A stretch of 64,000 nucleotides of DNA, taken from the NCBI GenBank assembly GCA_032622095.1, contig CP136066.1, positions 167,286,664 through 167,350,663 of the forward strand, given 5' to 3'. The translations under genes and the position numbers were made by a program. Below are positions 31,127 through 42,636 of this stretch, piece by piece (position 1 is the stretch's first letter; every line of letters begins with the position of its first letter). The notes under the pieces were generated by a model. It searched no databases. It was not told where the DNA came from and saw only the letters and a program-made list of their open reading frames with translations. The DNA comes from Siphonodentalium dalli. Lineage: Eukaryota > Mollusca > Scaphopoda > Gadilida > Siphonodentaliidae.

Positions 31127-33074
31127 CCTCTCGCCATTATTACTGCCATGTAACATTGTTGTTTTAGTGCTGATCTCATACACATGTATATAATTTGCAC
31201 CATCCTAGTGCTTCGTTGTTGATTATTTTGTTTTTAACTTGATAATAAATTATACACATTCTATAAATGTCTCCAAATTACTCTATTTTTGTCCTACGAA
31301 TGACGAATTCCCGCCCTGGCTTGACAATTTAGGGCCATACCATAGATATTATAACATTTACCGGTATACCAGGTAGATTTACTAGTGGGTTGCTAATTAT
31401 TTTTAATGGCAGTTGATGGTATCATATTTAAAGCTGAAATATCAAAAGCCTAGCCATACAGTTTGCTTAAATCCAGTCAGGACATTTTCACCTCAGCAGA
31501 GAGCATCAAGCAATAATAAAATAACAAAATTCTATAAATGTCTCCAAATTACTCTCTTAACTATTGCCCTATACGAATGACGAATTCCCGACTTGACAAT
31601 ACTATCGATAGCATTACATTTATCGGTATATCAAAAATTGTGTTGGTAGATTTACCAGTGAGTCCCTCCTGTTGTTAGTCTCCCAAACAACACTAGCTTC
31701 GGTCAAATCTAACTCAGTGCTAATTATGTTGTTGGCAGTTGATGGTATCATATTTAAAGCTCAAATATCAAATATGTTGGATCCAAAAACATCTCTTAAA
31801 GATGCATAATCCGAATTGAGGCTCCAAAATAACTATTTCTTTGGCTTCGGGGGTAAATTTTTGAAGTTTGTTATTTGTCGAGATGTTCAATTATTTGTGG
31901 CCCAGAAAAAAATCGTCAAACAGCATGTCTCGGACAAAATTGCGGACGAAGATGGATAACTCTAAAATCAATTGGTAATACGGACAAGTTTCGTGATACT
32001 CAAGTGATAATACGGTCATATTTCGTTGACCAAAATGTTGATGAGTAACACGTTTTGGGAAATTTTATAACATAGTAGACAGTGGTTAGCATTATTTTAT
32101 TGCAATTATTCGATTCTGATAACTAAAGCATATTTTGAAGAAATGTTGTTGTATATTGAAGATATGGCGATCGTCTGATCCGATTGAGTACATTTAAAGC
32201 CAATCCATACAGTTTGCTCAAAGGGGGACTCTAACCATAAATCCGGCCATTTATGGGAACATCTCGTTTTATACTCAACAGAATATATGCAATGAATGAA
32301 TTTGAGCCACGTATGAGTGCAAAATACACTAATGTGCTCTATGAATGATGCAAACAATATGGTAAATATAATGAAAATGAATTTATGACTGCAGTCAATT
32401 ACACATATTCATAATAATAATAACCATGTTGTTTGCACCGTTCATAGAGCACATGAGTATATTTTTTGCACTAATTTATGGCTCAAATTAATTCATTTGT
32501 TGCATATATTCTGTTGAGTATAAAAGGAGATGATCCCATAAATGGCCGGATTTAGTGTACAGTCCCCTTTAAATCCAGTCAAGACATTTCACTTCCGCTG
32601 GGAGCTTCAAGGTAAAGAATTTTAACAGAGGACCAACCAATTTACGTGGGGGGAGTAATCGGTTGGACGATATGCCCAAGTGTGAGTGTTTTTTGTTAAG
32701 AATAAATTAATCCGGGATTTGTTCTGGAAAAATAACTCATGAATCTCATCCCAATGGCATGATCAACTTGGCATGAAAATTCTCAATAACAGCAAATCTG
32801 TTGTTTTGAACTAAACATGTATCTGGTCCGTCTGACACCACACCTACAAAATCTCAGGAATTATTAAGTTATCATACATATCAAGAAGTGTTTCCAACAA
32901 ATGCATACAACAAGTAGAGGAAATTATATCCACCACGCTACATTATTGTCTTTATGCATTTCGAGAAGACGACAAAAATAGGTTTTCGATTAGTTTTGGA
33001 CAAAACTAATTAAATATTTAATAAAAAATTGGGGCCAGGAGGTGCGAACATCTCTTCTCAAAAGGTGTGAATAT
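31127..33074. repeat. Array spacer, long type
   Basis: Same order of parts as the reference spacer. Module 2 has TTAACTATTGCCC where the two preceding units have TTAACTGTTGCCC (about 31558). No gene is seen. Confidence 0.85.
32220..32570. mobile_element. TTAA foldback element, full length
   Basis: 351 bp, same arms and centre as the two preceding units. Confidence 0.8.
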
Positions 33075-33209
33075 TAGTGATGCGGACCGGACCGCTTTGG
33101 ACCGGTCTGGTCCGCGGTCCAGGTGTGGACCGCGTCCGACCGGACCGGGTGTCACTGGACCGGACCGGACCGCTTTTTGCCGCCGGTCCGGTACTCTCCG
33201 ATCCGGTCC
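33075..33209 (+). mobile_element. GGACC-rich block, hAT-like terminus
   Basis: Same variant as 24387. 33210-33534 is the AT-rich segment with the GGCCGCC repeats. Confidence 0.45.
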
Positions 33210-33534
33210 ACTATTTTACTTCAGTTATAATAAACTATCGCGAATATTATTGCGTATTTGCCGTCATATCAATTAGCAACGATGTATTGACGCATTCAAG
33301 TGGTTAATATCTATTAAACGTTTGATGCCACGAAAACAATCTATATATGTAGTTTGTACATGTCACTTTCCTTATGAAAGTGCCAGTGTGGGCGGCCGCC
33401 TGCTTTGATGTCGCCGATTTCCGGCCGCCTGCTTTGATGTCGCAAAATGTTAAGCATTCTGAAAACATTTTCAAAATATAAAAATTGCTTGTTTCGTTCT
33501 AAATTGTTTTTAATAACTACTATCCTACACCTGA

Positions 33535-34219
33535 CTATCCTAGTCTGCATGTTTTACGTTTGAGGTGAATTAAATCTAATGTTTCCCTTGATACCCTCCA
33601 AGTGTTTTGCTTAATTCTCTTTTTTGGACATGCTATGTCAATGGCATCCCTAACAATATCAGATATTGCTATGGCTGCAATCTCAATATCATTTGGAGAT
33701 TTAATTTCAGTCTTGTCGATGTTTGCGTTGATTAATTCCCTAAATTTGTCCCAATTTGCATTTCTGAGGTTTCTTTTGAGAATAACTTTATTGTGTTGTG
33801 GTTTAGCATTTGTTATATAGAGTTCGACTGGGTAGTGGTCACTCCCTACATCAAATCCTATTTTGCATTTATGTATAGATTTTGCAATTGATGGCGTGGC
33901 AAGAGCATAATCTAATATATCCCATGATCTGGTCGCTATGTGGTAGTGCGTTGAGATGCCCTTGTTATTGAGTAACACTAGTTCTCGATCTTCGATTATG
34001 TCGAAAAGTGCGTCCCCGTAGGGATTAGTTTTGCAGCATTTGTAAACAATGTGTTTTGCGTTAAGGTCTCCCAAAAAGATGCAGTTTTTGAATTTATTGG
34101 TAAAAAATTTGAATGTTGAGAGTTGAGGGGGGGGGTTTGCAAGGGGGTACGTATAGTGAAACTATAGCCGTTTTCCTATTACTGACAGAAGTAAACGATC
34201 GCATAATTATGTTATACAT
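33535..34219 (-). mobile_element. LINE endonuclease fragment, frame-shifted at G run
   Basis: The G run here is 9 (with TTT instead of TTTT), which puts the N-terminal ~45 residues out of frame. The open part is 179 aa. It has KGISTHYH and GFDVGSDHYP variants that define a second sequence group, shared with the units at 45854, 50202 and 54545. Confidence 0.8.
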
Positions 34220-34230
34220 GCAGTTGTAGT

Positions 34231-34658
34231 GTTATTGATGTTCCCATTTTCACCGTCGAATATCCTATATAATGTCTGTTTCGATATAAAAAAGTTTAGA
34301 GTCTGCACATTTTTCAAACTCTTCTTGTCGACCGAGAACTGTTCATAATACAGTTATACTGCTAAACGAAATGTGAATTGTTATCATAAGACTATTGGAC
34401 GCGATCGCGCATGTTTTATGAGACATTTCAAAACACACACATAAAAACTGCTCACTTCTCGAGAGCGCAGCTCACGGAGCCCGATGTTTATTTAGCACAA
34501 AGTTTTCCACACTCACGCCGTGAGTAAAATCCGTGCGTCCTGATTGGATGAACATCATTATAAAAAGGTCAGGACACCGAGAATGAAATTATACACAATC
34601 GACTATCCTAGATAATAAATTCTCACAGTTAATCGTCTAAAACTCTTTTAATTTCGAC
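34231..34658 (+). promoter_or_regulatory. Homeobox gene promoter and 5' UTR
   Basis: TATAAAAA is at 34559-34566. It differs from the preceding group by TTGTCGACCGAG and GGACACCGAG, shared with later copies at 46984, 51327 and 55669. Confidence 0.75.
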
Positions 34659-35236
34659 ATGGCTGCAACGTGCTTTGGCTCCTTGATCGACGCCCTGACA
34701 GACGAAACTCTCCGAGATCTCAGTCAAGCTACATGTAGTAGTTCTGATAGGTTATCTTCTCTTGAGTCATCTCCAGTTAACACATGTGACCTCGAGCCGA
34801 TGTCAGACAGCCGACTGAACGACTCTCTATCAGCAGTGTTTGGTGCGTTTGAACCAGTCAGCTCTTCCGACTATATTGGTGATCTTAAAGATATTCTCGT
34901 TCAAGAGTGCAAAGGTGCCACCTTCACAGGAAGTCTTCTGCAAACAATATCCGACACGGTCGACATCTACAGCCGAGAAAAGGAACTGTTCGTCATATTC
35001 AGCCAGCTCGAGTCAGTGGCTCCAACAGAAATCAGAGACCTGCGCAGTTTCTACCGCTATCAGACAGCCATCGTTGACGCAGAACGACACGACGCCATTG
35101 TGAATCCATGTTACTCCAAGCACTACATCGACTGCCTCAATCGACACTTCGACAACCAGATCCACTGCATCATGTCCAGAGTTGAACGCAGCCTACAACC
35201 ACTTCTCGTCAAGACCAGAGAGCCACGTCGAGTTCT

Positions 35237-38200
35237 GATTGTTTATTGCAAAGTCGTCAATTAAGGCGAAACATGCTATAACATATATACAATATTTACA
35301 ATATTTACAATAGGTCACAAAAAAACAATTGTTACACAATCATACATATATTAATATATAATATGATAAATGTATAGATATATCGAAATATGTATTATAA
35401 TATCTTACATATATTATATTATAATTTAATCCTTTATAATATCATTATCATAATATTTGGCCTGAAATAATTATTCACGGATATAAATAATGCACTTAAT
35501 CACACGTTTTTCAATTTGGAATAATCGGCTCAGTCATATTTTAATTTTCTTGATGCCAATTTGATAAAAATACTAACTTTTTTCAGTAATAGTTGATTTT
35601 CCAAAGATAATAGTCTTTCGAATTTTTCTTTCGTGGGATTCTCCCAGTAATATTTCGGGATATAGTCTGCTCGAATTATCTGTAGTTCTTTGCAAATAAT
35701 AATAAAATGGTATTCATCACCCGTGCCATCACCGCAAATATCACAGGTTTTGTCACCATTATCCACAGATTTAGATTTCCATCTTGTATATTCGACAGGC
35801 AGTTTTATATTTGCGGTTCTAAATTTTAGCAAAATGTTTGCTAAGTGAGCCGGTAAGAAACTTAGATAGCGACCCATGCCCGGCCTCGTTTTAATACTCA
35901 TATAAAAACGTGCTCTAGATGAGTTTGCATTCTGCATTTCAGTAAATAGTTCTGTTGTGTGTCGCTCAATAAGCTCTGATTTTATATTTCTAATTTCAGC
36001 CTTTGTTAAACCTGACTGATTTGTCCATGCTCTTTCTATGTTAAGTTCTTTCAGTGTTTTAGAAATAAAAAATAGCCATGGGCTATTGAAGGAGCCATCA
36101 GAATTGTGATCCAATTCTTTAACAAGAATATATATATTTTTTGCAAGTTCTGAGCCATCGTGTGATAGTAGTTTGGACCAGTAAGATAGTGCTCTGCACT
36201 TTATCTCAATGGACAGAGGGTGTCTGCCAAATTCACCGTAAACCATATAATTTGGTGTACTTGTTTTCAGATATCCTATAATTTTGCAGTATTTAAGATG
36301 AAGCGATTCAATAATTTTAGTTCTTTCGTGACACCAAATTTCACTCCCATATAATAGGATGGGTACTATCATGCAGTCAAATAGTTTTAACATAATATCG
36401 ATTGGAAGCTTGAGAGATCTCACTTTGTTTAGTAATCCATACATTGCTCTTGTGCCAATTGTAACTATTTTTTTCAAATTTTGGCAAAATCTTCCATTGT
36501 AAAAAAAGGTTACTCCCAAATATACAAATTCTTTAACTGTCTCGAGTTCTTGACCTCGATATCTGAACGTTGGAATTGGTTTGGGTAACTTATTACTAAA
36601 TATTATGACTTTAGTTTTTTTTGTATTCACTTGTAACTTCCAAGCATCTGCATAATCTGCAAATGCTTGGAGAGAACGGTGCATATTTTCTTCTGTATCA
36701 GACATTAATACTGTGTCATCTGCATAAAGAATACAAAACAATTTTATGTAACATCCCACATTTTCAATATATAGTTCATCTAAATAACTCAAATTTTGTA
36801 TTGCACAATCATTCATAAAATCTTGGATGTCGTTAATGTACAAGGAAAATAAAAAAGGTGACATTATTTCCCCTTGAAAAAGTCCCACATTACTAACAAA
36901 AAAGTCTGAAATGTTGTGACTGTCTTTTACACATGTTTTTATCTTACCGTACATATTTCTAATGACATTAAGTATTTTTCCGTTGATATTGCATTGGGCT
37001 AATTTCAGCCATATTGCATCCCTCCATATGGTATCAAAAGCTTTTCTAAAATCAATAAATGTGCAATATAATTTTTTCCCACTTTTTAGGTATAGGTTGA
37101 TTACACTGTGTAAAACAAATATGTTATCTACGGTTGAGTGGGATTTTCTAAATCCCGTCTGATTTTTTAAAATTAGTTCATGATCATCTGAAAAAGAAAC
37201 CATTCTATTGTTTAGGATGGCTGTAAATACTTTAGAAAGACAGCTTAAAAGTGTAATTCCCCGATATGAATCCGGCATAGTTCGGTCACCAGACTTTTTA
37301 TATATAGGTTTTATCATCCCGACGGCCCATTCCCGGGGGTAGTTTCCAGATTCCAAGATTAAATTGAAAAGTAAGGAATAAATGGGCATCATTTTCTCAA
37401 CAGAAGCCTTCAGATATTCATTTAAAATCCCGTCGTGACCAGCGGCTTTACTGTTTTTCAAATTGAAAATTACAGATTTAATTTCTTCTTCGGTTATAGC
37501 GTTATTTAGATAACTGTCATGGAGCGACGACTCATTTAATTCATCTATATAATTACCTAGATTATCAGATTCGTCTGAGTCGTTTAAGCTTTTAAAATAA
37601 TCAGAAAATATATCCAGATCTAAGTTCGTGGTGTTATTTTGAAATTTATTATTATTGGATAATTTATTTAGTTTATCCCAGAATGCTTTGCTGGAACTAT
37701 TGCTGTAACTCTTCAGTTCAGAAATATCTGCATCTCGCTGATGTTTTATTTTCGAATCCATAGTTTTTCTATAAAGAGTTCCAGTGTTTTTCATATGTTG
37801 TTTGTTTGATAATGATTTTTCTCTATTATATAGTCGTTTTGCCTTGTGAAAAGCTTGTCTCTTTGACTTACATTCATCATCAAACCAAGTTTGATTTGGT
37901 GGTTTATGTATTGTTTTCCTGTGATTTGGATTGTAAGTTCCAAATGTGTTTTTTGCGGAATCCAATAAAATACACGTTACATCCTCGCATATTTCATCCA
38001 CTATGGATTGATTACACGCAGACCCAGTTTCAGGTCGCCATTGTTCTAATTTTTCAATTACTTGATTAATTTTATTGTGATCAAGATTCACAGCGAAATC
38101 ATTTCTCTTGTCAGGATCCCATTTTTTTATTTTACGATTTGTTTCGGGATCCACATTTGTAGTTATGAGAGGACCATGGGCTCCCACATCGTGACGAGCG

Positions 38201-38592
38201 TCAAATTTCAATTCTAAATGGAGTGCGTTGTGTATATCTGAATATAGGGGAGAAAACTCGTTCACCCGAAAATTCTCTATTGTTCGCAATAGATTAATAT
38301 TGCCCAAAGCGTAATCAATTACACTCTTATCGGATGACGTAAGTTTACCATGGCCATTATCTTCCCCAAATCGTCCGTTAACAATAAATATAGATGTCGA
38401 TTCACAGAACTTAATCAATTTATACCCGTAGCTGTTACTTTTCCCCTTATCCTCGGAGCAGCGTTTATTTATGGGAATACAATTTGATTGAGATTCGAGG
38501 TGTATATAGTCAAAAAGTGATTGAGTATTCGTGGCGTCCGTAATGTGTTGTAAATCAGTGAAATTAATTGAATTGTTAAGTTCGCACATGTT
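35237..38592 (-). mobile_element. 5'-truncated LINE with 5-bp target duplication
   Basis: A 3356-bp insertion on the reverse strand. Its 3' end (left side, 35237) shows AATAAA on the reverse strand just before the end, and the 5' end breaks inside the endonuclease domain. GTTCT flanks both sides. The long open frame and perfect site duplication suggest a recent insertion. An AT-rich 3' UTR covers 35237-35529. Confidence 0.92.
35530..38589 (-). CDS. LINE ORF2: partial endonuclease plus reverse transcriptase
   Basis: This 1019-aa frame is open throughout. It starts inside the endonuclease (SDKSVIDYALGNI, then SDIHNALHLEL). The reverse transcriptase has KAAGHDGILNEYLKAS, SYRGITLLSCLSKVF, CTFIDFRKAFDTIW, GLFQGEIMSPFLFSLYINDI and the catalytic YADD at 622-625. 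A C-terminal Cys/His knuckle reads CDICGDGTGDEYHFIIIC. It is a different family from the 12111 LINE; the exact clade is not recognised. Because the N-terminal half of the endonuclease is missing, this copy should not be able to mobilise itself. Confidence 0.9.
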   Translation of the reverse strand: MCELNNSINFTDLQHITDATNTQSLFDYIHLESQSNCIPINKRCSEDKGKSNSYGYKLIKFCESTSIFIVNGRFGEDNGHGKLTSSDKSVIDYALGNINLLRTIENFRVNEFSPLYSDIHNALHLELKFDARHDVGAHGPLITTNVDPETNRKIKKWDPDKRNDFAVNLDHNKINQVIEKLEQWRPETGSACNQSIVDEICEDVTCILLDSAKNTFGTYNPNHRKTIHKPPNQTWFDDECKSKRQAFHKAKRLYNREKSLSNKQHMKNTGTLYRKTMDSKIKHQRDADISELKSYSNSSSKAFWDKLNKLSNNNKFQNNTTNLDLDIFSDYFKSLNDSDESDNLGNYIDELNESSLHDSYLNNAITEEEIKSVIFNLKNSKAAGHDGILNEYLKASVEKMMPIYSLLFNLILESGNYPREWAVGMIKPIYKKSGDRTMPDSYRGITLLSCLSKVFTAILNNRMVSFSDDHELILKNQTGFRKSHSTVDNIFVLHSVINLYLKSGKKLYCTFIDFRKAFDTIWRDAIWLKLAQCNINGKILNVIRNMYGKIKTCVKDSHNISDFFVSNVGLFQGEIMSPFLFSLYINDIQDFMNDCAIQNLSYLDELYIENVGCYIKLFCILYADDTVLMSDTEENMHRSLQAFADYADAWKLQVNTKKTKVIIFSNKLPKPIPTFRYRGQELETVKEFVYLGVTFFYNGRFCQNLKKIVTIGTRAMYGLLNKVRSLKLPIDIMLKLFDCMIVPILLYGSEIWCHERTKIIESLHLKYCKIIGYLKTSTPNYMVYGEFGRHPLSIEIKCRALSYWSKLLSHDGSELAKNIYILVKELDHNSDGSFNSPWLFFISKTLKELNIERAWTNQSGLTKAEIRNIKSELIERHTTELFTEMQNANSSRARFYMSIKTRPGMGRYLSFLPAHLANILLKFRTANIKLPVEYTRWKSKSVDNGDKTCDICGDGTGDEYHFIIICKELQIIRADYIPKYYWENPTKEKFERLLSLENQLLLKKVSIFIKLASRKLKYD

Positions 38593-38829
38593 GTTCTCAA
38601 GGTGCGCCCCGTTCTATCCAGATCAGCCGTCCGACTCATGCAGAATTGGTACGACGGCAACCTCCATCATCCATACACAACGACTGATGTCATCGAGTCC
38701 CTAGCAACGACAGCAGGTGTTTCTGTTGAACAGGTCAAGAAGTGGTTCGCCAATAAGAGAAACCGAGCAGGCAACACCCGTACCCTTTCAGAGATTGCCA
38801 ACAGAAAGAGAACAGCCAGTATGCGATGA

Positions 38830-40163
38830 CCTCTCGCCATTATTACTGCCATGTAACATTGTTGTTTTAGTGCTGATGTCATACACATGTATATAATTTG
38901 CACCATCCTAGTGCTTCGTTGTTGATTATTTTGTTTATAACTTGATAATAAATTATACACATTCTATAAATGTCTCCAAATTACTCTATTTTTGTCCTAC
39001 GAATGACGAATTCCCGCCCTGGCTTGACAATTTAGGGCCATACCATAGATATTATAACATTTACCGGTATACCAGGTAGATTTACTAGTGGGTTGCTAAT
39101 TATTTTTAATGGCAGTTGATGGTATCATATTTAAAGCTGAAATATCAAAAGCCTAGCCATACAGTTTGCTTAAATCCAGTCAGGACATTTTCACCTCAGC
39201 AGAGAGCATCAAGCAATAATAAAATAACAAAATTCTATAAATGTCTCCAAATTACTCTCTTAAATGTTGCCCTATACGAATGACGAATTCCCGACTTGAC
39301 AATACTATCGATAGCATTACATTTATCGGTATATCAAAAATTGTGTTGGTAGATTTACCAGTGAGTCCCTCCTGTTGTTAGTCTCCCAAACAACACTAGC
39401 TTCGTTCAAATCTAACTCAGTGCTAATTATGTTGTTGGCAGTTGATGGTATCATATTTAAAGCTCAAATATCAAATATGTTGGATCCAAAAACATTTCTT
39501 AAAGATGCATAATCCGAATTGAGGCTCCAAAATAACTATTTCTTTGGCTTCGGGGGTAAATTTTTGAAGTTTGTTATTTGTCGAGATGTTCAATTATTTG
39601 TGGCCCAGAAAAAAATCGTCAAACAGCATGTCTCGGACAAAATTGCGGACGAAGATGGATAACTCTAAAATCAATTGGTAATACGGACAAGTTTCGTGAT
39701 ACTCAAGTGATAATACGGTCATATTTCGTTGACCAAAATGTTGATGAGTAACACGTTTTGGGAAATTTTATAACATAGTAGACAGTGGTTAGCTTTATTT
39801 TATTGCAATTATTCGATTCTGATAACTAAAGCATATTTTGAAGAAATGTTGTTGTATATTGAAGATATGGCGATCGTCTGATCGGATTGGGTACATTTAA
39901 AGCCAATCCATACTGTTTGCTTAAAGGGGGACTCTAACCCTAAATCCGGCCATTTATGGGAACATCTCGTTTTATACTCAACAGAATATATGCAATGAAT
40001 GATTATTTTGTTTTTAACTTGATAATAAATTATACACATTCTATAAATGTCTCCAAATTACTCTATTTTTGTCCTACGAATGACGAATTCCCGCCCTGGC
40101 TTGACAATTTAGGGCCATACCATAGATATTATTACATTTACCGGTATACCAGGTAGATTTACC
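38830..40163. repeat. Array spacer, rearranged
   Basis: Normal up to the left foldback arm (39922-40000). At about 40000 it jumps back to the 3'-UTR sequence (GATTATTTTGTTTTTAAC), giving a second copy of the poly(A) region and start of module 1 (40001-40160). At about 40163 it joins the middle of the Gln-rich element. It shares GCTTCGTTCAAATC with the spacer at 16085, pointing to common origin. No gene is seen. Confidence 0.8.
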
Positions 40164-40850
40164 CGTGTGGCTCAGCCGTCCAGAGTCATAGCCGGCAGGC
40201 CGGAGTTGTCTGAGAGACGCCCAGACGACCCGACTTGCATGGAGACTGACGACATTGAACCAGCTAGCAGGGACTCCGTGGATCTGCCGGAGGTCCCTGC
40301 TGTCGTCGTCGAGGCTAGCGGAGACAAGGACGTGGATACCACCCCAGATGTTCCTGCCGCCAGCTTCGACGTGGAACTGGATAGTTTTACACCCCAGACA
40401 CCGGATTACCAACACATCCCGGTGTCCCCCAGCTCCACCAGCACCAACAACAACACCAGCACAGCCACCACCCGTTCTGAGGAAGAGATTGCAGAGTTTA
40501 TCGCTGATACACACAGATTTAGGGAAGAACAGAGATTACTAAGAAAACAAGACAAGGAAGAATTTCAGAAATATTTAGATCAGCGACAGACAGAACGGGA
40601 AGAAGAACAGGCAGCTGTGATGCAACAAACTCAACAACAACTACAGCAAACAGAAACTCAACAACGGAAAAAAAAAGAAAGCCAAGAAAAAATAATAATA
40701 ATATGTCTAGATCATTTTCACTTTTTCATGTTCCATTGTTATGTTTACATAACTCCATCATATCACCTCCAAGTGGGTTGTAGGAGAGGGGTTCCGCCCC
40801 TTTCAAATCTTCCCTGAGCTTATTCCCAAAACCCCAAATAAACATCTTAC
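40164..40850 (+). repeat. Gln-rich repeat element, 5'-truncated forward copy
   Basis: It begins inside the coding part (PRVAQPSRVIAG) and then follows the 18690 copy closely, including the EEIAEFIADTHRFREEQ coiled region, Gln runs and 3' GGGTTGTAGGAGAGG. An ORF of 216 aa remains open from 40167, but its start codon is only an accident of the junction. A putative AATAAA is near 40837. Confidence 0.6.
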
Positions 40851-40922
40851 TTCTGATTTCATAAGAAACGAAAGACAACGCTTTGCGTGAATCGTCATAT
40901 TCCTCTCACCCTAAACATTATT

Positions 40923-40940
40923 TGACGTCACATGACGTCA
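40923..40940. promoter_or_regulatory. Paired CRE-like palindromes
   Basis: Two TGACGTCA sites with 2-bp spacing, same context as 19915-19932. Confidence 0.4.
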
Positions 40941-41050
40941 TGACTGCAATTCCGATATTCAATGGTTACATGTTTTACCCTACTCTGGTTATCGCCCCAC
41001 TCTCAGGTATCAAAATTGGACGAACATCTCTTCTCAAAAGGTGTGAATAT

Positions 41051-41186
41051 TAGTGATGCGGACCGGACCGCTTTGGACCGGTCTGGTCCGCGGTCCAAGG
41101 GTGGACCGCGTCCGTCCGGACCGGGTGTCACTGGACCGGACCGGATCGCTTTTTGCCGCCGGTCCGGTACTCTCCGGTCCGGTCCA
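41051..41186 (+). mobile_element. GGACC-rich block, hAT-like terminus
   Basis: Full-length, close to the 20043 copy (CCAAGGGTGG and CGGATCGC variants). 41187-41510 is the AT-rich segment with the GGCCGCC-type repeats. Confidence 0.45.
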
Positions 41187-41510
41187 CTATTTTACTTCAG
41201 TTATAATAAACTATCGCGAATATTATTGCGTATTTGCCGTCATATCAATTAGCAACGATGTATTGACGCATTCAAGTGGTTAATATCTATTAAACGTTTG
41301 ATGCCACGAAAACAATCAATATATGTAGTTTGTACATGTCACTTTCCTTATGAAAGTGCCAGTGTGGGCGGCCGCCTGCTTTGATGTCGCCGATTTCCGA
41401 CCGCCTGCTTTGATGTCGCAAAATGATAAGCATTCTGAAAACATTTTCAAAATATAAAAATTGCTTGTTTCGTTCTAAATTGTTTTTAATAACTACTATC
41501 CTACACCTGA

Positions 41511-42194
41511 CTATCCTAGTCTGCATGTTTTACGTTTGAGGTGAATTAAATCTAATGTTTCCCTTGATACCCTCCAATTGTTTTGCTTAATTCTCTTTTT
41601 TTGACATGCTATGTCAATGGCATCCCTAACAATATCAGATATTGCTATGGCTGCAATCTCAATATCATTTGGAGATTTAATTTCAGTCTTGTCGATGTTT
41701 GCGTTGATTAATTCCCTAAATTTGTCCCAATTTGCATTTCTGAGGTTTCTTTTGAGAATAACTTTATTGTGTTGTGGTTTAGCATTTGTTATATAGAGTT
41801 CGACTGGGTAGTGGTCACTCTCTACATCAAATCCTATTTTGCATTTATGTATAGATTTTGCAATTGATGGCATGGCAAGAGCATAATCTAATATATCCCA
41901 TGATCTGGTCGCTATGTGGTAGTGCGTTGCGATGCCCTTGTTATTGAGTAACACTAGTTCTCGATCTTCGATTATGTCGAAAAGTGCGTCCCCGTAGGGA
42001 TTAGTTTTGCTGCATTTGTAAACAATGTGTTTTGCGTTAAGGTCTCCCAAAAAGATGCAGTTTTTTAATTTATTGGTAAAAAATTTGAATGTTGAGAGTT
42101 GAGGGGGGGTTTTGCAAGGGGGTACGTATAGTGAAACTATAGCCGTTTTCCTATTACCGACAGAAGTAAACGATCGCATAATTATGTTATACAT
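41511..42194 (-). mobile_element. LINE endonuclease fragment, 227-aa ORF intact
   Basis: Its protein is identical to that of the 20503 copy, including ACQKKRIKQNNWR and LAMPSIAKS, which ties this unit to the one at 20503. Confidence 0.8.
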
Positions 42195-42205
42195 GCAGTT
42201 GTAGT

Positions 42206-42636
42206 GTTATTGATGTTCCCATTTTCACCGTCGAATATCCTATATAATGTCTGTTTCGATATAAAAAAGTTTATTAGAGTCTGCACATTTTTCAAACTCT
42301 TCTTGCCGACCGAGAACTGTTCATAATACAGTAATACTGCTAAACGAAATGTAAATTGTTATCATAAGACTATTGGACGCGATCGCGCATGTTTTATGAG
42401 ACATTTCAAAACACACACATAAAAACTGCTCACTTCTCGAGAGCGCAGCTCACGGAGCCCGATGTTTATTTAGCACAAAGTTTTCCACACTCACGCCGTG
42501 AGTAAAATCCGTGCGTCCTGATTGGATGAACATCATTATAAAAAGGTCAGGACAACGAGAATGAAATTATACACAATCGACTATCCTAGATAATAAATTC
42601 TCACAGTTAATCGTCTAAAACTCTTTTAATTTCGAC
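42206..42636 (+). promoter_or_regulatory. Homeobox gene promoter and 5' UTR
   Basis: TATAAAAA is at 42537-42544 and ACTCACGCCGTGAGT at 42489-42503. It follows the 21198 version (GGACAACGAG). Confidence 0.75.

Larger units (their letters stand above)
34659..38829 (+). pseudogene. SPILE-like TALE homeobox gene, split by a LINE
   Basis: The CDS lies in two parts, 34659-35236 and 38598-38829 (578 + 232 = 810 nt, the normal length). The insertion is at codon 193, right at the start of the homeodomain. GTTCT is duplicated on both sides (35232-35236 and 38593-38597). As it stands the ORF gives 193 native residues plus 8 from the LINE, with no homeodomain. The 3' part carries S213G and P220T, the latter changing HPYP to HPYT. 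Neither change is seen in any other copy, consistent with loss of selection after insertion. Residue 121 is Ala. The promoter is intact, so a truncated helical-domain protein could in principle be made. Confidence 0.92.
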
